DNA of 64,000 bases from Streptococcus sp. DD12 (GTDB lineage: Bacteria; Bacillota; Bacilli; Lactobacillales; Streptococcaceae), in contig NZ_KQ969495.1 in the NCBI RefSeq assembly GCF_001578885.1, forward strand, positions 789,123 through 853,122. The letters run 5' to 3'. Below, piece by piece: positions 48,516 to 59,578 of the stretch (positions within the stretch are counted from its first letter, which is position 1; the number at the start of each line of letters is the position of its first letter). The notes under the pieces were generated by a model. It saw only the letters and a program-made list of their open reading frames with translations, did no database searches and was not told the DNA's origin. A program made the position numbers and the translations under genes.

Positions 48516-49916
48516 ATGGACTGGAAAGCAATCATTCAACCCTATCAAGAAAAATTATTAGAGGATTTAAACGGGCTTTTGCGCATCCCATCCGTCAAGG
48601 ACCCTAATAGCGCAAGTCCAAAGGCCCCCTTTGGCCAAGCTATCGATCAGGCCCTGGCTTATATGTTAGCTTTGGGTGAAAAGAACGGCTTTACTTCAAA
48701 AAATAGCGATCATTACGCCGGCCATCTAGATTTGGGGCAAGGTGAAAAAACCTTGGCAATTCTCAGCCATTTAGATGTCGTGCCGGCCGATGCTAGCCAA
48801 TGGACCACCCCACCTTTTGAACCCACTATCCGCGAGGGAAAACTCTATGCCCGTGGCGCTCTTGATGACAAGGGACCTAGCCTCATGGCTTTTTATGCCG
48901 TCAAAATTCTAAACGACCTCGGCCTCACTTGGACCAAAAAAATCCGTCTCATCTATGGAACAGACGAAGAAAACGACTGGGAAGGAGTCAGCTACTACTT
49001 CCAAAAGGAAGCCATGCCGGATTATGGTATCGTTCCAGATGGCATTTTTCCCATGATTTATGCTGAAAAAGGGGTCGTAAACCTTGACTTGAAAAAGAAC
49101 TGGCAGCCAGAAGCTCTTCTTTCTTTCCACTCTGGCTCTGCCTATAATCTTGTCCCTGATCAAGCCCAAGCCACGCTGGATTGGCCTCGGGATCTGACTA
49201 AGGCATTTACAGAATTCTTAGCCAGTCATCCGGTGACCGGCCAGATAGAGCGGACGGACCAAGGTTATCAATGCCTCATTCTCAAAGGGAAAACAGCGCA
49301 TGCTGCTGGTCCTGAGCAAGGCATCAACGCTGCCCTTTATCTCTGGCATTTTTTAGCCAGCTTAGATTTCTTCCCAGAAAGCAAGGCCTTTCTAAGCTTA
49401 GTGGATGAAGCTCTCTTTGAAAAAACGGACGGACAGGGTCTGGGGCTTGCCGCTAGTGATGAGGAACTCGGTGCTGTTACGCTAAACCTATCGAAAATCA
49501 ACTGGCAAGCTGGCCAACTCACCCTGGGCCTCAACTGGCGATACCCTGCTAGCTATGATTTTCAAAAGGCTTATCAAAGGCTGACCGCTTGGGGAACTGC
49601 TAGCGGGTTTGACCTTAGCCTCATCTCCCACAGACAGCCTAGCCATACCGATACATTGGCCCCTGAAACCCAGATTCTCCTTGAAACCTACCGTAAACAC
49701 ACGGGTGACCAGACACCACCATTAGCGATTGGCGGTATCACCTATGGCCGCGTCTTTGACCGTGGCATAACTTTCGGTCCCGCCTTTCTTGGAAAACCAG
49801 CCACCCTCCACCAGCCCGACGAGTACATCGCCCTTGATGACCTCTGGAAAGCCTTAGAAATCTACTGCGATGCTCTCTACCAGCTAGCAACCTTAGAAGG
49901 CTCCCAAAAGGCCTAA
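48516..49916 (+). CDS. pepV: Dipeptidase PepV (M20 family)
   Basis: 466 residues from the ATG at 48516, chosen because AAGGAGGT lies 9 bases upstream; an in-frame ATG at 48495 precedes that site. Zinc ligands and catalytic residues: SHLDVVP (His and Asp), [15 protein letters not shown] and VPDGIFP. The lid domain occupies about 190-380, and GGITYGRVF lies near the end. It hydrolyses dipeptides in the cytosol. Confidence 0.95.
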   Translation: MDWKAIIQPYQEKLLEDLNGLLRIPSVKDPNSASPKAPFGQAIDQALAYMLALGEKNGFTSKNSDHYAGHLDLGQGEKTLAILSHLDVVPADASQWTTPPFEPTIREGKLYARGALDDKGPSLMAFYAVKILNDLGLTWTKKIRLIYGTDEENDWEGVSYYFQKEAMPDYGIVPDGIFPMIYAEKGVVNLDLKKNWQPEALLSFHSGSAYNLVPDQAQATLDWPRDLTKAFTEFLASHPVTGQIERTDQGYQCLILKGKTAHAAGPEQGINAALYLWHFLASLDFFPESKAFLSLVDEALFEKTDGQGLGLAASDEELGAVTLNLSKINWQAGQLTLGLNWRYPASYDFQKAYQRLTAWGTASGFDLSLISHRQPSHTDTLAPETQILLETYRKHTGDQTPPLAIGGITYGRVFDRGITFGPAFLGKPATLHQPDEYIALDDLWKALEIYCDALYQLATLEGSQKA

Positions 49917-50036
49917 TCCTTATCAGGCTAAAAATTAAAATTTTTTCAAGACTTCCCTTGGGTGAGGCAGGGACAATAGCGAATGCAAACCTATGCCATG
50001 CTTCAAGGTTGAACCTAAACTAGCCATGTTTTCGAG

Positions 50037-50068
50037 CGCATGAAACAGAATCTGTTTCATGCGTTTTT
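50037..50068 (+). terminator. Terminator of pepV
   Basis: CGCATGAAACAG pairs perfectly with CTGTTTCATGCG around AAT, followed by five T. Confidence 0.9.
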
Positions 50069-50170
50069 CTTAGGCTAGAAAGGCTAGGGCCTTGTTTGCA
50101 AAAACGGTCTTTATCTGATTTTATGAGCAGGTTTCTTTAGAAAGGAAGCCCCCTCCTTTCTAAGACAAGC
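50069..50170. other. Intergenic stretch with one extra hairpin
   Basis: TTAGAAAGGA and TCCTTTCTAA (about 50136-50162) form a perfect 10-base stem without a T-run. No gene is visible. Confidence 0.5.
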
Positions 50171-50204
50171 AAAAAAGAGAGAACCAAAGGGTTCTCTCTT
50201 TTTT
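50171..50204. terminator. Terminator of metE-metF (symmetrical)
   Basis: AAAAAAGAGAGAACC pairs with GGTTCTCTCTTTTTT around a three-base loop and can act in both directions. Confidence 0.88.
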
Positions 50205-50248
50205 CTAGGATGGACACTTTCGGTCACATGTTACTGCTCCAATAGCTA

Positions 50249-52096
50249 TCAGCCTACTTTTCGTGCCTTTTTCTTATCATTGATATAATCCACCAGAGCG
50301 ACGGTTAAATCATAGCGCATGAAAGGTGTAATCAGGTAAATCCCATTAAAATGGGCAAGGGCTCGGTCAATCAAGGCCTTACTTTCATCCAAGGCAATCT
50401 GTTGACAAGCCTCCTTGTCATCTTTTTTTTCTTCCAATTTTTCCAAGAAGGACTCACTGAGCTGAATGCCGGGAACTTCATTGTGGAGAAAAATCGCATT
50501 ATTATAGCTGGTAATGGGCATTATACCGACAAAAAATGGCGCATCATAAGGCTTGGTCACTTGGGCCAATTCATCAATAATCTCACCACTGAAGACAGGT
50601 TGGGTAATGAAATAATCTGCTCCAGAAGCTATCTTGCGTTCGATGAGTCGTCCCGTCCGTGCCAAATTTTTAACATTGGGGTTAAAGGCAGCCGCTACGG
50701 TAAAATGCGTCGCTTTTTTAAGACTCGCCCCGCTGTAGCCTTTGCCACTATTGAGTTGCTGGATCAACTGCAACAATTTAAAACTATTGGCATCATAGAC
50801 GCTAGTTGCTCCGGGGAAATCCCCCATTTTGGAAGGGTCGCCTGTAATGGCCAAAACATTATCAAAGCCCAGCACATCCATCCCCAAAAGACGGGACTGC
50901 AAGCCAATCATGTTGTGGTCACGGCAGGCCAGATGCAGTAAAAACGGGGTATCAATTTCATCCTTAAGGCTGGCAGCCAAGCTAAGATTACAAATCCGTG
51001 TCCGCGCCAGAGAATTATCCGCCAATGTGATGGCTGAAACGCCACTTTGGTCCAGGGCCTTGACCCCTTGCGTAAAGGCTGTAATATCCAGGTGTTTTGG
51101 CGGGTCTAATTCCGCAATGACCGTGATATCTTTTCTTACCTTATCAACTAAGGTGTGCCCACGGTGCGCTGTCGCAATCAGCTCATCTGGCGATGGCAAG
51201 GGGGTAATGACCTTACGATGGACAGGTTCAAGCCCACGAATGGACCGCTTAATCGCCCGAATGTGCTCAGGTGTTGTGCCACAACAGCCCCCAATAATAC
51301 GTGCCCCTTCGTCCACCAAAAGCTTAGCCGACTGGCCAAAATAGTCCGCATTGGAACTAAAGCTGTAGGCGCCATCGTCTTGAATGGCCAAAAGACTAGC
51401 ATTAGGGTAGACGCTCAGGTAGGATTGGGCAAATAGAGGCACTTGCTTAAGGGACTGAATCATATGATAAGGCCCTAGATGGCAATTGAGTCCCACCACA
51501 TCAGCACCGAGCATGACAAGTTGACTCATGACTTCCACAAGTGGTTGGCCATTTTCTAAAATACCCGCTTCGTGAAGCGAAAGATTAGCCACAATAGGCA
51601 AATCGGTGAGCGGACGGACAGCCTTGATGACAGCCAGGAGCTCTTCGGCATCATAGTAGGTCTCAAACAGCAGACCGTCCAAATGGTCACCGCTTGTGAG
51701 AAAAGATACCTGCTCCAAGGTCTCAGCGATAATCTCATCCAGAGTCAGATCGCATTGCCGCAAGCCTCGCGAGGCACCAACCGTGCCCAGGACAAATGTC
51801 CCTTCTCCAGCCACCTCACGCGCAAGTGCCACACCTGCCCGGTTGATCGCTTCGGCATCTTGATCAAAGCCGTATTGTTTGAGACGATGGCGTTTAGCAG
51901 CATAGGTATTGGTTTGAATAATATCAGCCCCGGCTTTGATATAGGCCTGGTGGACACGTTTGACCTCTTCGGGTCGAGAGATATTATAACTCTCATAACA
52001 ATTATCCAAGCCATTGGCATACAAAAGCGTGCCCATAGCCCCATCGGCTACCAAAACTTCATTGGCTAAACGTTCTAATAAACCTGGCATAGGCAC
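50249..52096 (-). CDS. Bifunctional homocysteine S-methyltransferase / methylenetetrahydrofolate reductase
   Basis: 615 residues. The N-terminal half (about 1-290) is a zinc-dependent methyltransferase: DGAMGTLLYANG, TNTYAAKRHRL, GLNCHLGP and IIGGCCGTTPEHI, where the three Cys bind zinc. The C-terminal half (about 320-610) is a MetF barrel: VIAELDPPKHLDITAF, LAITGDPSKMGDF and TQPVFSGEIIDEL. The same fusion occurs in B. subtilis YitJ. It supplies methyl-THF and can transfer a methyl group to homocysteine. It follows metE by 12 bases on the same transcript. Confidence 0.93.
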   Translation of the reverse strand: MPMPGLLERLANEVLVADGAMGTLLYANGLDNCYESYNISRPEEVKRVHQAYIKAGADIIQTNTYAAKRHRLKQYGFDQDAEAINRAGVALAREVAGEGTFVLGTVGASRGLRQCDLTLDEIIAETLEQVSFLTSGDHLDGLLFETYYDAEELLAVIKAVRPLTDLPIVANLSLHEAGILENGQPLVEVMSQLVMLGADVVGLNCHLGPYHMIQSLKQVPLFAQSYLSVYPNASLLAIQDDGAYSFSSNADYFGQSAKLLVDEGARIIGGCCGTTPEHIRAIKRSIRGLEPVHRKVITPLPSPDELIATAHRGHTLVDKVRKDITVIAELDPPKHLDITAFTQGVKALDQSGVSAITLADNSLARTRICNLSLAASLKDEIDTPFLLHLACRDHNMIGLQSRLLGMDVLGFDNVLAITGDPSKMGDFPGATSVYDANSFKLLQLIQQLNSGKGYSGASLKKATHFTVAAAFNPNVKNLARTGRLIERKIASGADYFITQPVFSGEIIDELAQVTKPYDAPFFVGIMPITSYNNAIFLHNEVPGIQLSESFLEKLEEKKDDKEACQQIALDESKALIDRALAHFNGIYLITPFMRYDLTVALVDYINDKKKARKVG

Positions 52097-52108
52097 CTTC
52101 CTTTTGTC

Positions 52109-54346
52109 TTATTTACCGAATTTTTTACGCACATCTTTGGTTGCTTGAACCAAGACTTCAAGAGCAGCAATTGTTTCTGGTTCGCGACGGGTCTTCAAAC
52201 CACAGTCAGGGTTAACCCAGAATTGTTCCAAATCCAACTGGTTGAGTGGGCGTTCGATATTTTTAACCACTTCTTCTTTGCTTGGTACACGTGGTGAGTG
52301 GATATCGTAAACCCCCAAACCGATTCCCAATGGGTAAACGGCTGTTTCAAAGGACTCGATGATGTCCCCGTGGCTACGGCTGGTTTCGATAGAGATAACA
52401 TCCGCATCCAAGTCACGGATAGAATCAATAATTTCATCAAATTTAGAGTAACACATGTGGGTGTGGATTTGCGTATCATCCTTGACAGATGACGTTGCCA
52501 CACGAAAGGCATGAACAGCATCGTCTAGATAAGCCTTTTGTTTAGCCTTGCGCAATGGCAAACCTTCACGCAGGGCCGCTTCGTCTACCTGAATGATAGC
52601 AATGCCAGCATCTTCGAGCAACTTGATTTCATCTTTGATTGCCAAACCAATTTGGTTGAAGAGTTCACGACGTGGAATATCTGTCCGTTCAAACGACCAG
52701 TTTGTGATAGTGATTGGTCCTGTTAACATTCCCTTCACAGGTCGGTCAGTCAAACTTTGAGCGAAGACTGTCTCTTCAACTGTCAGCGGTTGAATGTGTT
52801 GCACATCCCCATAGATAATTGGTGGTTTAACAGCACGAGAACCGTAAGATTGGACCCAACCAAGTTTTGTGGTTGTAAAGCCAGCCAATTTTTGTCCGAA
52901 GAATTCGACCATGTCAACCCGTTCAAACTCACCATGAACCAGAACGTCAATATCCAAGTCTTCTTGAATTTTAATCCAGCGGGCAATTTCTGACTTGATG
53001 AACTCTTTGTAGTCTGCATCACTGATGTCCCCACGTTTCCACGCCAGACGTGTCCGACGGATTTCAGGTGATTGTGGGAAGGAACCAATCGTTGTTGTGG
53101 GCAAGGTTGGCAAGTGCAGACGGTCTTGTTGCACTTGGCGACGGACCTTGTAGTCATGTTGGCGTTGGGTTGGTACCTTATCCAAGTCTTCCAAATCCAC
53201 ATTTCGGAAATCAGCTGCCTGAAGGGCATCGTAATCCGCAACATGCTTGTCATAGGCTGGATTTTCAACGCCATCCGCCTTTTCTGCCAAGAGTTTGATT
53301 TCGGTCAATTTTTCATCGGCAAAGGCCAAACCATTTTTAAGGACAGGGTCCAAGTCCGTTTCATTTTTAGTGGTGACTGGGACATGCAAAAGAGAACTTG
53401 ACGGTTGGATGACAACTTCTTTGGCATGGTCTTTTAGGGTCGCAATCAGCTCTTGTGTTGTGACAAAGTCATTCGCCCAGACATTACGGCCATCAACCAC
53501 ACCTGCAAAGAGGGTTTTGCCATCAAAGTAACCCGCTTCAACCGCTGCAAGGTTTTCTTCTAGACCATGAACAAAATCCAATCCAAAACCAGCAACTGGC
53601 AATTGAGACAAGACCTTAGCATCAATCAGGGCTTCAAAATAAGTTTGGAAAATGAGCTTAGCTTGAGGGACTTCCTTAGCAAAGTAAGCGTAAACCCCTT
53701 TAGCAGCCTCAAGCAAATCATGGCCTTCATCTGTCACAAAGATAGGCTCATCCACTTGAATGTAGCTTGCCCCCGCATCAACCAATTCTTGGAAGACTTC
53801 CTTATACAAAGGCAAGAGTGATTTGATGGCTTGCGTGTAATCTTCCACACCGCTCGACAAAGCGACGTAGGTGATTGGTCCTGTGATGACAGGTTTTGCC
53901 TTATCCCCGACAATCTCACGCGCTTCCTTATAGAGGTCCAAGAGGCGGTGGTTGGTGATTTGTGGTTTTTGTTTAGACCACTCAGGCACGATATAGTGGT
54001 AGTTGGTGTTAAACCATTTCTTCATCGAAGAAGCCACATTTTCTTTATTTCCTCGCGCAATGGCAAAGTAAAGGTCAATATCCTTATCTTCTTTGGCAAA
54101 GCGTTTAGGAATGATATTAAACTGCAAAGAGAGATCCAAAATGTGGTCATACAAAGAGAAATCCCCTACTGGAATGAGGTCCAAACCAGCTTGATCTTGT
54201 TTTTTGAGAAATTCTAGGCGCAATTCTTTAGCTTGTGCAAACAAATCCTCTTGGGAAATTTGACCTGCCCAATAGCTTTCAATCAGTTTTTTCCATTCCC
54301 GGTTTTCTCCCAGACGTGGGTATCCTAAGCTTGAAATCTGTGTCAT
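52109..54346 (-). CDS. metE: Cobalamin-independent methionine synthase MetE
   Basis: 745 residues from the ATG at 54346, six bases after GGAGG; a GTG one codon earlier is less likely. [16 protein letters not shown] starts the N-terminal barrel. The C-terminal barrel has [13 protein letters not shown] and [13 protein letters not shown] with His and Cys zinc ligands, plus [10 protein letters not shown] and NPDCGLKTR with the last Cys. It methylates homocysteine using methyl-THF triglutamate. Confidence 0.98.
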   Translation of the reverse strand: MTQISSLGYPRLGENREWKKLIESYWAGQISQEDLFAQAKELRLEFLKKQDQAGLDLIPVGDFSLYDHILDLSLQFNIIPKRFAKEDKDIDLYFAIARGNKENVASSMKKWFNTNYHYIVPEWSKQKPQITNHRLLDLYKEAREIVGDKAKPVITGPITYVALSSGVEDYTQAIKSLLPLYKEVFQELVDAGASYIQVDEPIFVTDEGHDLLEAAKGVYAYFAKEVPQAKLIFQTYFEALIDAKVLSQLPVAGFGLDFVHGLEENLAAVEAGYFDGKTLFAGVVDGRNVWANDFVTTQELIATLKDHAKEVVIQPSSSLLHVPVTTKNETDLDPVLKNGLAFADEKLTEIKLLAEKADGVENPAYDKHVADYDALQAADFRNVDLEDLDKVPTQRQHDYKVRRQVQQDRLHLPTLPTTTIGSFPQSPEIRRTRLAWKRGDISDADYKEFIKSEIARWIKIQEDLDIDVLVHGEFERVDMVEFFGQKLAGFTTTKLGWVQSYGSRAVKPPIIYGDVQHIQPLTVEETVFAQSLTDRPVKGMLTGPITITNWSFERTDIPRRELFNQIGLAIKDEIKLLEDAGIAIIQVDEAALREGLPLRKAKQKAYLDDAVHAFRVATSSVKDDTQIHTHMCYSKFDEIIDSIRDLDADVISIETSRSHGDIIESFETAVYPLGIGLGVYDIHSPRVPSKEEVVKNIERPLNQLDLEQFWVNPDCGLKTRREPETIAALEVLVQATKDVRKKFGK

Positions 54347-54408
54347 CACAATCCTCCTTGGCTCTTTTGAGAGCGTAAACTATATCTGTTTATTTTTGCT
54401 ATGAGAAA

Positions 54409-54437
54409 ATATTACCCTAGAAAGCCTATTAAATCAA
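54409..54437 (-). promoter_or_regulatory. Promoter of metE-metF
   Basis: Minus strand TTGATT (54432-54437) and TAATAT (54409-54414) with a 17-base spacer. Both MET boxes lie upstream of the -35. Confidence 0.75.
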
Positions 54438-54470
54438 TGGTTTTGGGGTTTCTATCTTTTTATGACGTGG

Positions 54471-54518
54471 TATAGTTTTAAACTATGCGGTTAGAGTTTG
54501 TTATAGTTTTAAACTATA
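54471..54518 (-). promoter_or_regulatory. Two tandem MET boxes (MtaR/MetR-type LysR regulator)
   Basis: TATAGTTTTAAACTATG (54471-54487) and TATAGTTTTAAACTATA (54502-54518) match the streptococcal MET-box TATAGTTTnAAACTATA. Their centres are 31 bases apart, about three helical turns, so two dimers could bind the same face. The position upstream of the -35 fits activation when methionine is low. Confidence 0.85.
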
Positions 54519-54527
54519 ACTCCAACC

Positions 54528-54559
54528 AAAAAGAGTTCGAGCAAAGACTCAAACTCTTT
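54528..54559 (-). terminator. Terminator of the Cna-B surface protein gene
   Basis: AAAGAGTT and GAG pair with CTC and AACTCTTT; on the minus strand TTTTTGG follows. Confidence 0.75.
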
Positions 54560-54577
54560 CCTACTTTTGTATAGGCA

Positions 54578-56830
54578 TCACAGTTCCTGACGCTCTTCGA
54601 CCTCTACTAGCCCCATGCCCAAATAGATGAGACTGACACCCACAAACAGGGCGCCAAGATTTTGGCCATCGCCTGTCTGAGGCAGACGCTCTCTAGGCTG
54701 ATGGCTATTGGTGACGGTCAGGCCGTCATAACTGGCTTCATAGCCAGCGACAGGGTCTTCTGTTAACTGGTAACGGATTAACTGCCCATTAGCATACTTA
54801 GGCAAATCTGTGAGGTCGTAAACCCAACTATCGCCTGCTTGTCGGCTGATGGTAAAGGTTCGCCATAGCTGGCCGTTGGCATAGAGGTGCATGGTCACCT
54901 GCCGAGGACGAAGACCGTCTTTATCGCTCGCGTCTCGCCAAAGCTTGGTCACCCGTAGCGACATCACTTGGGTGAGATGGCTATTGGTGACTTGGTAATC
55001 CGCGACTTGGCTCGTATAACCGACTACTGGGTCTTCTACCAGGCTATAATCGATGCGCTTGCCGTCGCGCATTTGCGGTAAATCCGTAAAGAGATAGCGC
55101 CAATCATCCTGAGCAGTGACCTGTCTGATAGCCACTTCTTGACCGTCTGCCAAGAGACGTAGGGTAATAGCTGACGGACGCAGGCCGTCTTGGTTATTGG
55201 CATCCTGCCAAGTTTTGCGACCTGATATGGTCAAGACCTGTGGCGCTTCTGGACGATTTGGAGGGAGGGTTGGGGAATTGACCACCGTGAGACGAGCTGT
55301 CTGGTCAACACTTGAAAAATCACTGGCCGAGATATTCAGGGTGCTTGTGTTGGCGGTATAGCCTTCAGGAGCACTGATTTCCGTCAAGCTGTAATCGGCC
55401 TTTTCTAGCCCACTAACAGCAATCAGCCCGTCAGTCGTCGTTCGATAGACACCAATCAACTCCTTATCTCTGTTTCTGGTCAAGCGGAATACAGCATTAG
55501 CGAGTGGTCGCCCGTCTGGACTCACTTTTTTGATGGCAATATGGTAAATATAGCCCTGAGCTTGGCCACCGGCCAGTTGCGTATAGGTCGTGTTGGTCAC
55601 TTGATCAATCGGATTTCCCTGACTGCTTAAGCTGGCCGTATTAATGAAAAATTGGCCATTATTCGGACGGTCGGTCAAGCGCACCTGGTAGCCTATCCAA
55701 AAGCCATCGGTTGACGAGAGATCCCCTAGATTGAGACTAAAGGCATGCTGGCCTTCACCAAACTGGACAGGATAATTTGCCGTAACATCCGTCCGTGACA
55801 TTAAGGCCCAAACAGCGTTAGCCGACTGCCAGACCCAAGTGCCTTTTTCAATGGTAAAGGATTGCGGGAGGTATTGCCCTGTACTTGCGTCGATGGCATC
55901 GGAAATGACTGTTTGAGGCAAATCTTGCCCCGAACGATTGATAGCCAGATAGTATTGGACCACCTGTGGGTCTTGACCCTCTACCCAACTGGCCTTACTG
56001 ATAGGGCGGGCAGCCAAGTAGCCGACAGGGCCAACGCCGGCAAAGGTTACCTGACCCGCATAGTAGGTCTTGTGGTTGACCGTAAGGGTTAAAGGAACAG
56101 CCTGAGCCCCTGGGATGACGGTATGGTCGATACGGGCATAAAAGTGCAGGCTACCCGTGATGTCATAATGGTCAGTCACATAATCTGTATAGGTTAACCT
56201 AATCGTTTTTTGACTGCCATCGATATGGGCAGTGGCCACCAGATTGCCTTTATCGTCTAAGACATTAAAATCAGAACTGGTCGGTGCTAGACTGGTCGGT
56301 AGTTGAATAAGCGTATAATCTCCAGCTTGTACCTGACCATTGGGGAGAGAAAAACCAGCAGAGATTTCAAAGGTTTGCCACTGGATGAGAGCGGTTGTCG
56401 CCAAGTCGGTCCCATCAATACTAGAGACCGACACACCTGTCAACACATCATTGACAGCTTGACCGCCCGCAGCTCGATCTTCAGCGTCAGAGACTGCGAC
56501 AGATGAGCGATCGGTAACCGACGCTTCCTCCCTCTCTGGTTCAGGACTGGCTTCATCAGTTGTTTGTGGCTGAAGACCAGACGCCTCTTCTTCTGGCTTA
56601 CTCGTCCGAGTGTCTGAAGGAGAAGGTTCAGTAGCATCTGTTAGGGAGGTGTCCACGCTAGTGGTGTCTTGTGAGGGTTGGGTGGCAGGCTCCTCTGAGA
56701 CCAGACTGGTTTCAGGAGAAGCTTCCCCACTAGCGACATCTTCTGCGAGAGCACCCAAGGGAGTCGCTAAACTAGCGACTAGTAGAATAACCAAGAACAG
56801 GTGATTCATCACCTTTTGTAGGCCTTTCAT
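54578..56830 (-). CDS. LPXTG-anchored MSCRAMM-like adhesin with Cna-B repeats
   Basis: 750 residues. A signal peptide ends near ALAED (about 30), followed by an acidic Ser/Thr/Pro/Glu linker to about 125. An Ig-like adhesin region runs from about 130 to 420 (ALIQWQTFEISAGFSLPNGQ; an N2-N3-type fold is inferred). A SpaA/Cna-B-type prealbumin-like domain (IKKVSPDGRPLANAVFRLTR) and two Cna-B repeats (GRKTWQDANNQDGLRP and TKLWRDASDKDGLRP) follow. LPQTGD is near 716-721, followed by a hydrophobic segment. The tail after it, EVEERQEL, is acidic instead of the usual Arg/Lys-rich tail. GGAGATG precedes the ATG. The ligand is unknown. Confidence 0.9.
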   Translation of the reverse strand: MKGLQKVMNHLFLVILLVASLATPLGALAEDVASGEASPETSLVSEEPATQPSQDTTSVDTSLTDATEPSPSDTRTSKPEEEASGLQPQTTDEASPEPEREEASVTDRSSVAVSDAEDRAAGGQAVNDVLTGVSVSSIDGTDLATTALIQWQTFEISAGFSLPNGQVQAGDYTLIQLPTSLAPTSSDFNVLDDKGNLVATAHIDGSQKTIRLTYTDYVTDHYDITGSLHFYARIDHTVIPGAQAVPLTLTVNHKTYYAGQVTFAGVGPVGYLAARPISKASWVEGQDPQVVQYYLAINRSGQDLPQTVISDAIDASTGQYLPQSFTIEKGTWVWQSANAVWALMSRTDVTANYPVQFGEGQHAFSLNLGDLSSTDGFWIGYQVRLTDRPNNGQFFINTASLSSQGNPIDQVTNTTYTQLAGGQAQGYIYHIAIKKVSPDGRPLANAVFRLTRNRDKELIGVYRTTTDGLIAVSGLEKADYSLTEISAPEGYTANTSTLNISASDFSSVDQTARLTVVNSPTLPPNRPEAPQVLTISGRKTWQDANNQDGLRPSAITLRLLADGQEVAIRQVTAQDDWRYLFTDLPQMRDGKRIDYSLVEDPVVGYTSQVADYQVTNSHLTQVMSLRVTKLWRDASDKDGLRPRQVTMHLYANGQLWRTFTISRQAGDSWVYDLTDLPKYANGQLIRYQLTEDPVAGYEASYDGLTVTNSHQPRERLPQTGDGQNLGALFVGVSLIYLGMGLVEVEERQEL

Positions 56831-56879
56831 GGGTCATCTCCTTTTCGCTTTAAGGAACAGTTCAGGATTTCTCACCCAA

Positions 56880-56917
56880 ATTTTAGCACGGGTTTTTGTT
56901 TTTTACAAACGCTTACA
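56880..56917 (-). promoter_or_regulatory. Adhesin promoter with overlapping cre site
   Basis: Minus strand TTGTAA (56903-56908) and TAAAAT (56880-56885), 17-base spacer. TGTAAGCGTTTGTA (56904-56917) matches the cre consensus at 13 of 14 positions and overlaps the -35, suggesting CcpA repression on preferred sugars. Confidence 0.7.
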
Positions 56918-57037
56918 AACATAAGAACTGGTGAAAACAAGAGCGATTTCAACATTAGGAGTGTTTGTTGACACATTAGGAAAATCAAGCAAAATTCCAT
57001 ACACTTGTCATCACTGATAAATGTCAGTTTTGCTTAA

Positions 57038-57073
57038 AAAAACAAGTCAAAACCTAAGTTTTGACTTGTTTTT
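57038..57073 (-). terminator. Terminator of mutS2
   Basis: AAAACAAGTCAAAAC pairs with GTTTTGACTTGTTTT around CTAA; T-rich on both sides. Confidence 0.88.
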
Positions 57074-57082
57074 ATGGCCTGC

Positions 57083-59425
57083 TTAGCCCTTGAAGGTCAC
57101 TACAGTTACCCCGCTACCGCCAGCATTCTGAGGCGCATAGGCGTAGTTTTTGACATGTTTGCTCCTTGACAGGTAATTTTGCACCCCTTCACGGATAACT
57201 CCCGTACCTATACCGTGAATAATATCCACTTGCGCTAGATTATTGAGCAAGGCTTGGTCAATGAAATCATCTAGCATAGCCATGGCAGCCTCATACCGTT
57301 GCCCCCGCAAATCCAAGCGGGCTGAAGCTTTTTGGGTCTTTTGCCGTTTGACCCGACGACCGCCAGCGGTCTGCCCTCCAGACCTTTCTGAAGATTTATC
57401 CTTGCGGTTGAGGGTAAATTCATCAGCTTTTAGGGTCATCTTGATAAGACCAACCTGAGCCTCCCAGCGGCCATCCTTGAGCTGATTCGTTAGGGTTCCT
57501 CTTTGCCCATAGGCGGTTACCGTGATTTCGTCACCAACTTTTGCAGCCTTAACCTTTTTCGCTTTTTTGAGCACTTTATTTTTGGACAAATCCGGCTCGG
57601 GAACCAGTTTTTTCAGAGCCCCCTTAGCTTCGATGACTTGGTGGGGTTTTAACTGGGCACGATGGTCCAAGTCTTTGAGAATGGCATCACTTTTTTCCAA
57701 AGCCTTGTCTACAATTTGACGGGCTTCTTTGGTGGCCTCTTCCACTTCCTTGTCCTTGGCGTGATTGAAATCATTGTAGAGTTTTTTCAGAGCCCGATTG
57801 TATTTGTAATTTTCCTGCTCTAAATCTCGAATCGTGTCCAAACGTCTCGCCGTTTCCTCACTTTGGGCTTCCAAACGCTCGATGATACGGTTGACGTCAT
57901 TCGAAACATCTACCAAACCTTGCGCCGTTTCAACGATAGTGCTAGACAGTCCCAAGCGCTGGGCGATGTCAAAGGCATTAGACCGCCCAGGCACCCCTTG
58001 CATAAAGTGGTAGGTGGGCTGTAAGCTCTCCATGTCAAAGGACATGGAAGCATTGACCACACCAGGCGTTTCAATCCCATAGGCTTTTAGCTCAGGATAA
58101 TGCGTTGTCGCTACTGTCCGAGCGCCTTTCTCCCGTAAATTTTCTAAAATAGCAATGGCCAAGGCCGCCCCCTCTTGAGGGTCGGTCCCTGCCCCCAGCT
58201 CATCCAACAAGACAAGCGAATGGGCATCGGCACGCTCGATGATAGAGACGATGGCAGTCATGTGACTCGAAAAGGTCGACAAACTTTGTTCGATGGATTG
58301 CTCATCCCCGATATCTGCAAAGATTTCTGTAAACAAAGTCACCTGTGACCCTGTATCTGCACAGATAGGAAGGCCTGATTGGGCCATGATTTGCGCCAAA
58401 CCAAGGGTTTTAAGTAAGAGGGTCTTCCCACCTGTATTTGGCCCTGTAATCAGAATACTCTGCATCTCTGCATCAAATAGGAGGTCGTTAGCGACAGGTT
58501 TTTCTAATAAGGGGTGAACAACATGCAGGAGGCGAACACCGCCATCTGGGCTAAAGGTCGGAAGGCTTGCCCCATAGTCACGTAAGAAACGATACTTGGC
58601 CCGCACCAAATCCAAATGCCCCAAAAGCCAAGCGGTATTAGCCAAACTCTGCACCTGAGGACGCAAGAGGTCAGAGAAACCACGTAAAATCCGACGAATT
58701 TCGTGGCGCTCAGCCGCCCGACTCTGCGTAATGGATTCGCTCAGAGCGACCACCTCACGCGGTTCGATATAAACCGTGTTGCCCGAAGCCGAAATATCAT
58801 GGACAATCCCCTTGATACGGTTGCGGTAAGTGTTTTTTACAGGCAAGACGCTGCGCCCATTCCGATCTGCCACTAGTTGTTCTGTCAGCATGTCGCCTTT
58901 ATCTTTGACAATGCTTTGTAAGACCTGACGAATAGCCTGTTCATCCCGCTGAATCTGACGCCGAATACTTTCCAGCTCAGGACTGGCAAAGTTTTCCAAA
59001 AAACCCGCCTCATTAACCGCCAAAAAGGCTCCCGTCAGCTGAGGATAACTTTCCATCTTTTCAAAGAGCTGGTCTAGGGCAGAAAGGCTGACATTATCAA
59101 GCCCTTGATAAAAATCACGCACCTTCTGGCTTTCCGACACTAAACGTTTAATCGCTAAAAGATCCGCCAATGACAGGTCTGCCTGAAGTTCAACGCGCTT
59201 TAAAGGTTCACTGACCCGATCCAGCCGACCAAGATCTAAGTGGTGCTGAACGCTTTCCATCTGGGCAAAATCCGCCACCTGCGCCCACTGGTCCTGGATT
59301 TTTTGAGCATCCGTCAAAGGGACCAACTGCCCTAACTCTTCCTCCCCCATTTGTGTGGTCAAATAAGGGCGGAATTTTTCTTTCACCTGATCAAATTCTA
59401 AGAGAGATAACACTTTTTCATTCAT
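57083..59425 (-). CDS. mutS2: MutS2, ribosome-rescue/recombination-suppressing ATPase
   Basis: 780 residues from the ATG at 59425 ([11 protein letters not shown]). No mismatch-recognition domain; the ABC ATPase has Walker [10 protein letters not shown] (about 325-333) and Walker [14 protein letters not shown] long coiled-coil runs through about 500-620, and a C-terminal Smr endonuclease domain ([27 protein letters not shown]) closes it. In B. subtilis and related species MutS2 senses collided ribosomes. The message looks leaderless: TGCTATAAT ends 7 bases before the ATG. Confidence 0.95.
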   Translation of the reverse strand: MNEKVLSLLEFDQVKEKFRPYLTTQMGEEELGQLVPLTDAQKIQDQWAQVADFAQMESVQHHLDLGRLDRVSEPLKRVELQADLSLADLLAIKRLVSESQKVRDFYQGLDNVSLSALDQLFEKMESYPQLTGAFLAVNEAGFLENFASPELESIRRQIQRDEQAIRQVLQSIVKDKGDMLTEQLVADRNGRSVLPVKNTYRNRIKGIVHDISASGNTVYIEPREVVALSESITQSRAAERHEIRRILRGFSDLLRPQVQSLANTAWLLGHLDLVRAKYRFLRDYGASLPTFSPDGGVRLLHVVHPLLEKPVANDLLFDAEMQSILITGPNTGGKTLLLKTLGLAQIMAQSGLPICADTGSQVTLFTEIFADIGDEQSIEQSLSTFSSHMTAIVSIIERADAHSLVLLDELGAGTDPQEGAALAIAILENLREKGARTVATTHYPELKAYGIETPGVVNASMSFDMESLQPTYHFMQGVPGRSNAFDIAQRLGLSSTIVETAQGLVDVSNDVNRIIERLEAQSEETARRLDTIRDLEQENYKYNRALKKLYNDFNHAKDKEVEEATKEARQIVDKALEKSDAILKDLDHRAQLKPHQVIEAKGALKKLVPEPDLSKNKVLKKAKKVKAAKVGDEITVTAYGQRGTLTNQLKDGRWEAQVGLIKMTLKADEFTLNRKDKSSERSGGQTAGGRRVKRQKTQKASARLDLRGQRYEAAMAMLDDFIDQALLNNLAQVDIIHGIGTGVIREGVQNYLSRSKHVKNYAYAPQNAGGSGVTVVTFKG

Positions 59426-59432
59426 AGCTTCT

Positions 59433-59441
59433 ATTATAGCA
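59433..59441 (-). promoter_or_regulatory. Extended -10 promoter of mutS2, leaderless message
   Basis: Minus strand TGCTATAAT (extended -10) followed by AGAAGCT and the ATG. There is no standard Shine-Dalgarno. Confidence 0.6.
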
Positions 59442-59578
59442 CGATTTGTCAAATAAATAGTCAGCGACTTCAGCTAGGAAAGGGGAATGGAAAGACAGGC
59501 AACAAAAAAGAAGAAACTGCCAGACACAGTCCCTCCCTTTCTTTTGTGATAACACGCAACTGGTAGTCTACAGACCGA

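Noticed and set aside
50136-50162. Perfect TTAGAAAGGA/TCCTTTCTAA stem considered as a terminator or repeat
   Set aside because: No T-run in either direction and no second copy seen; left as an unassigned hairpin.
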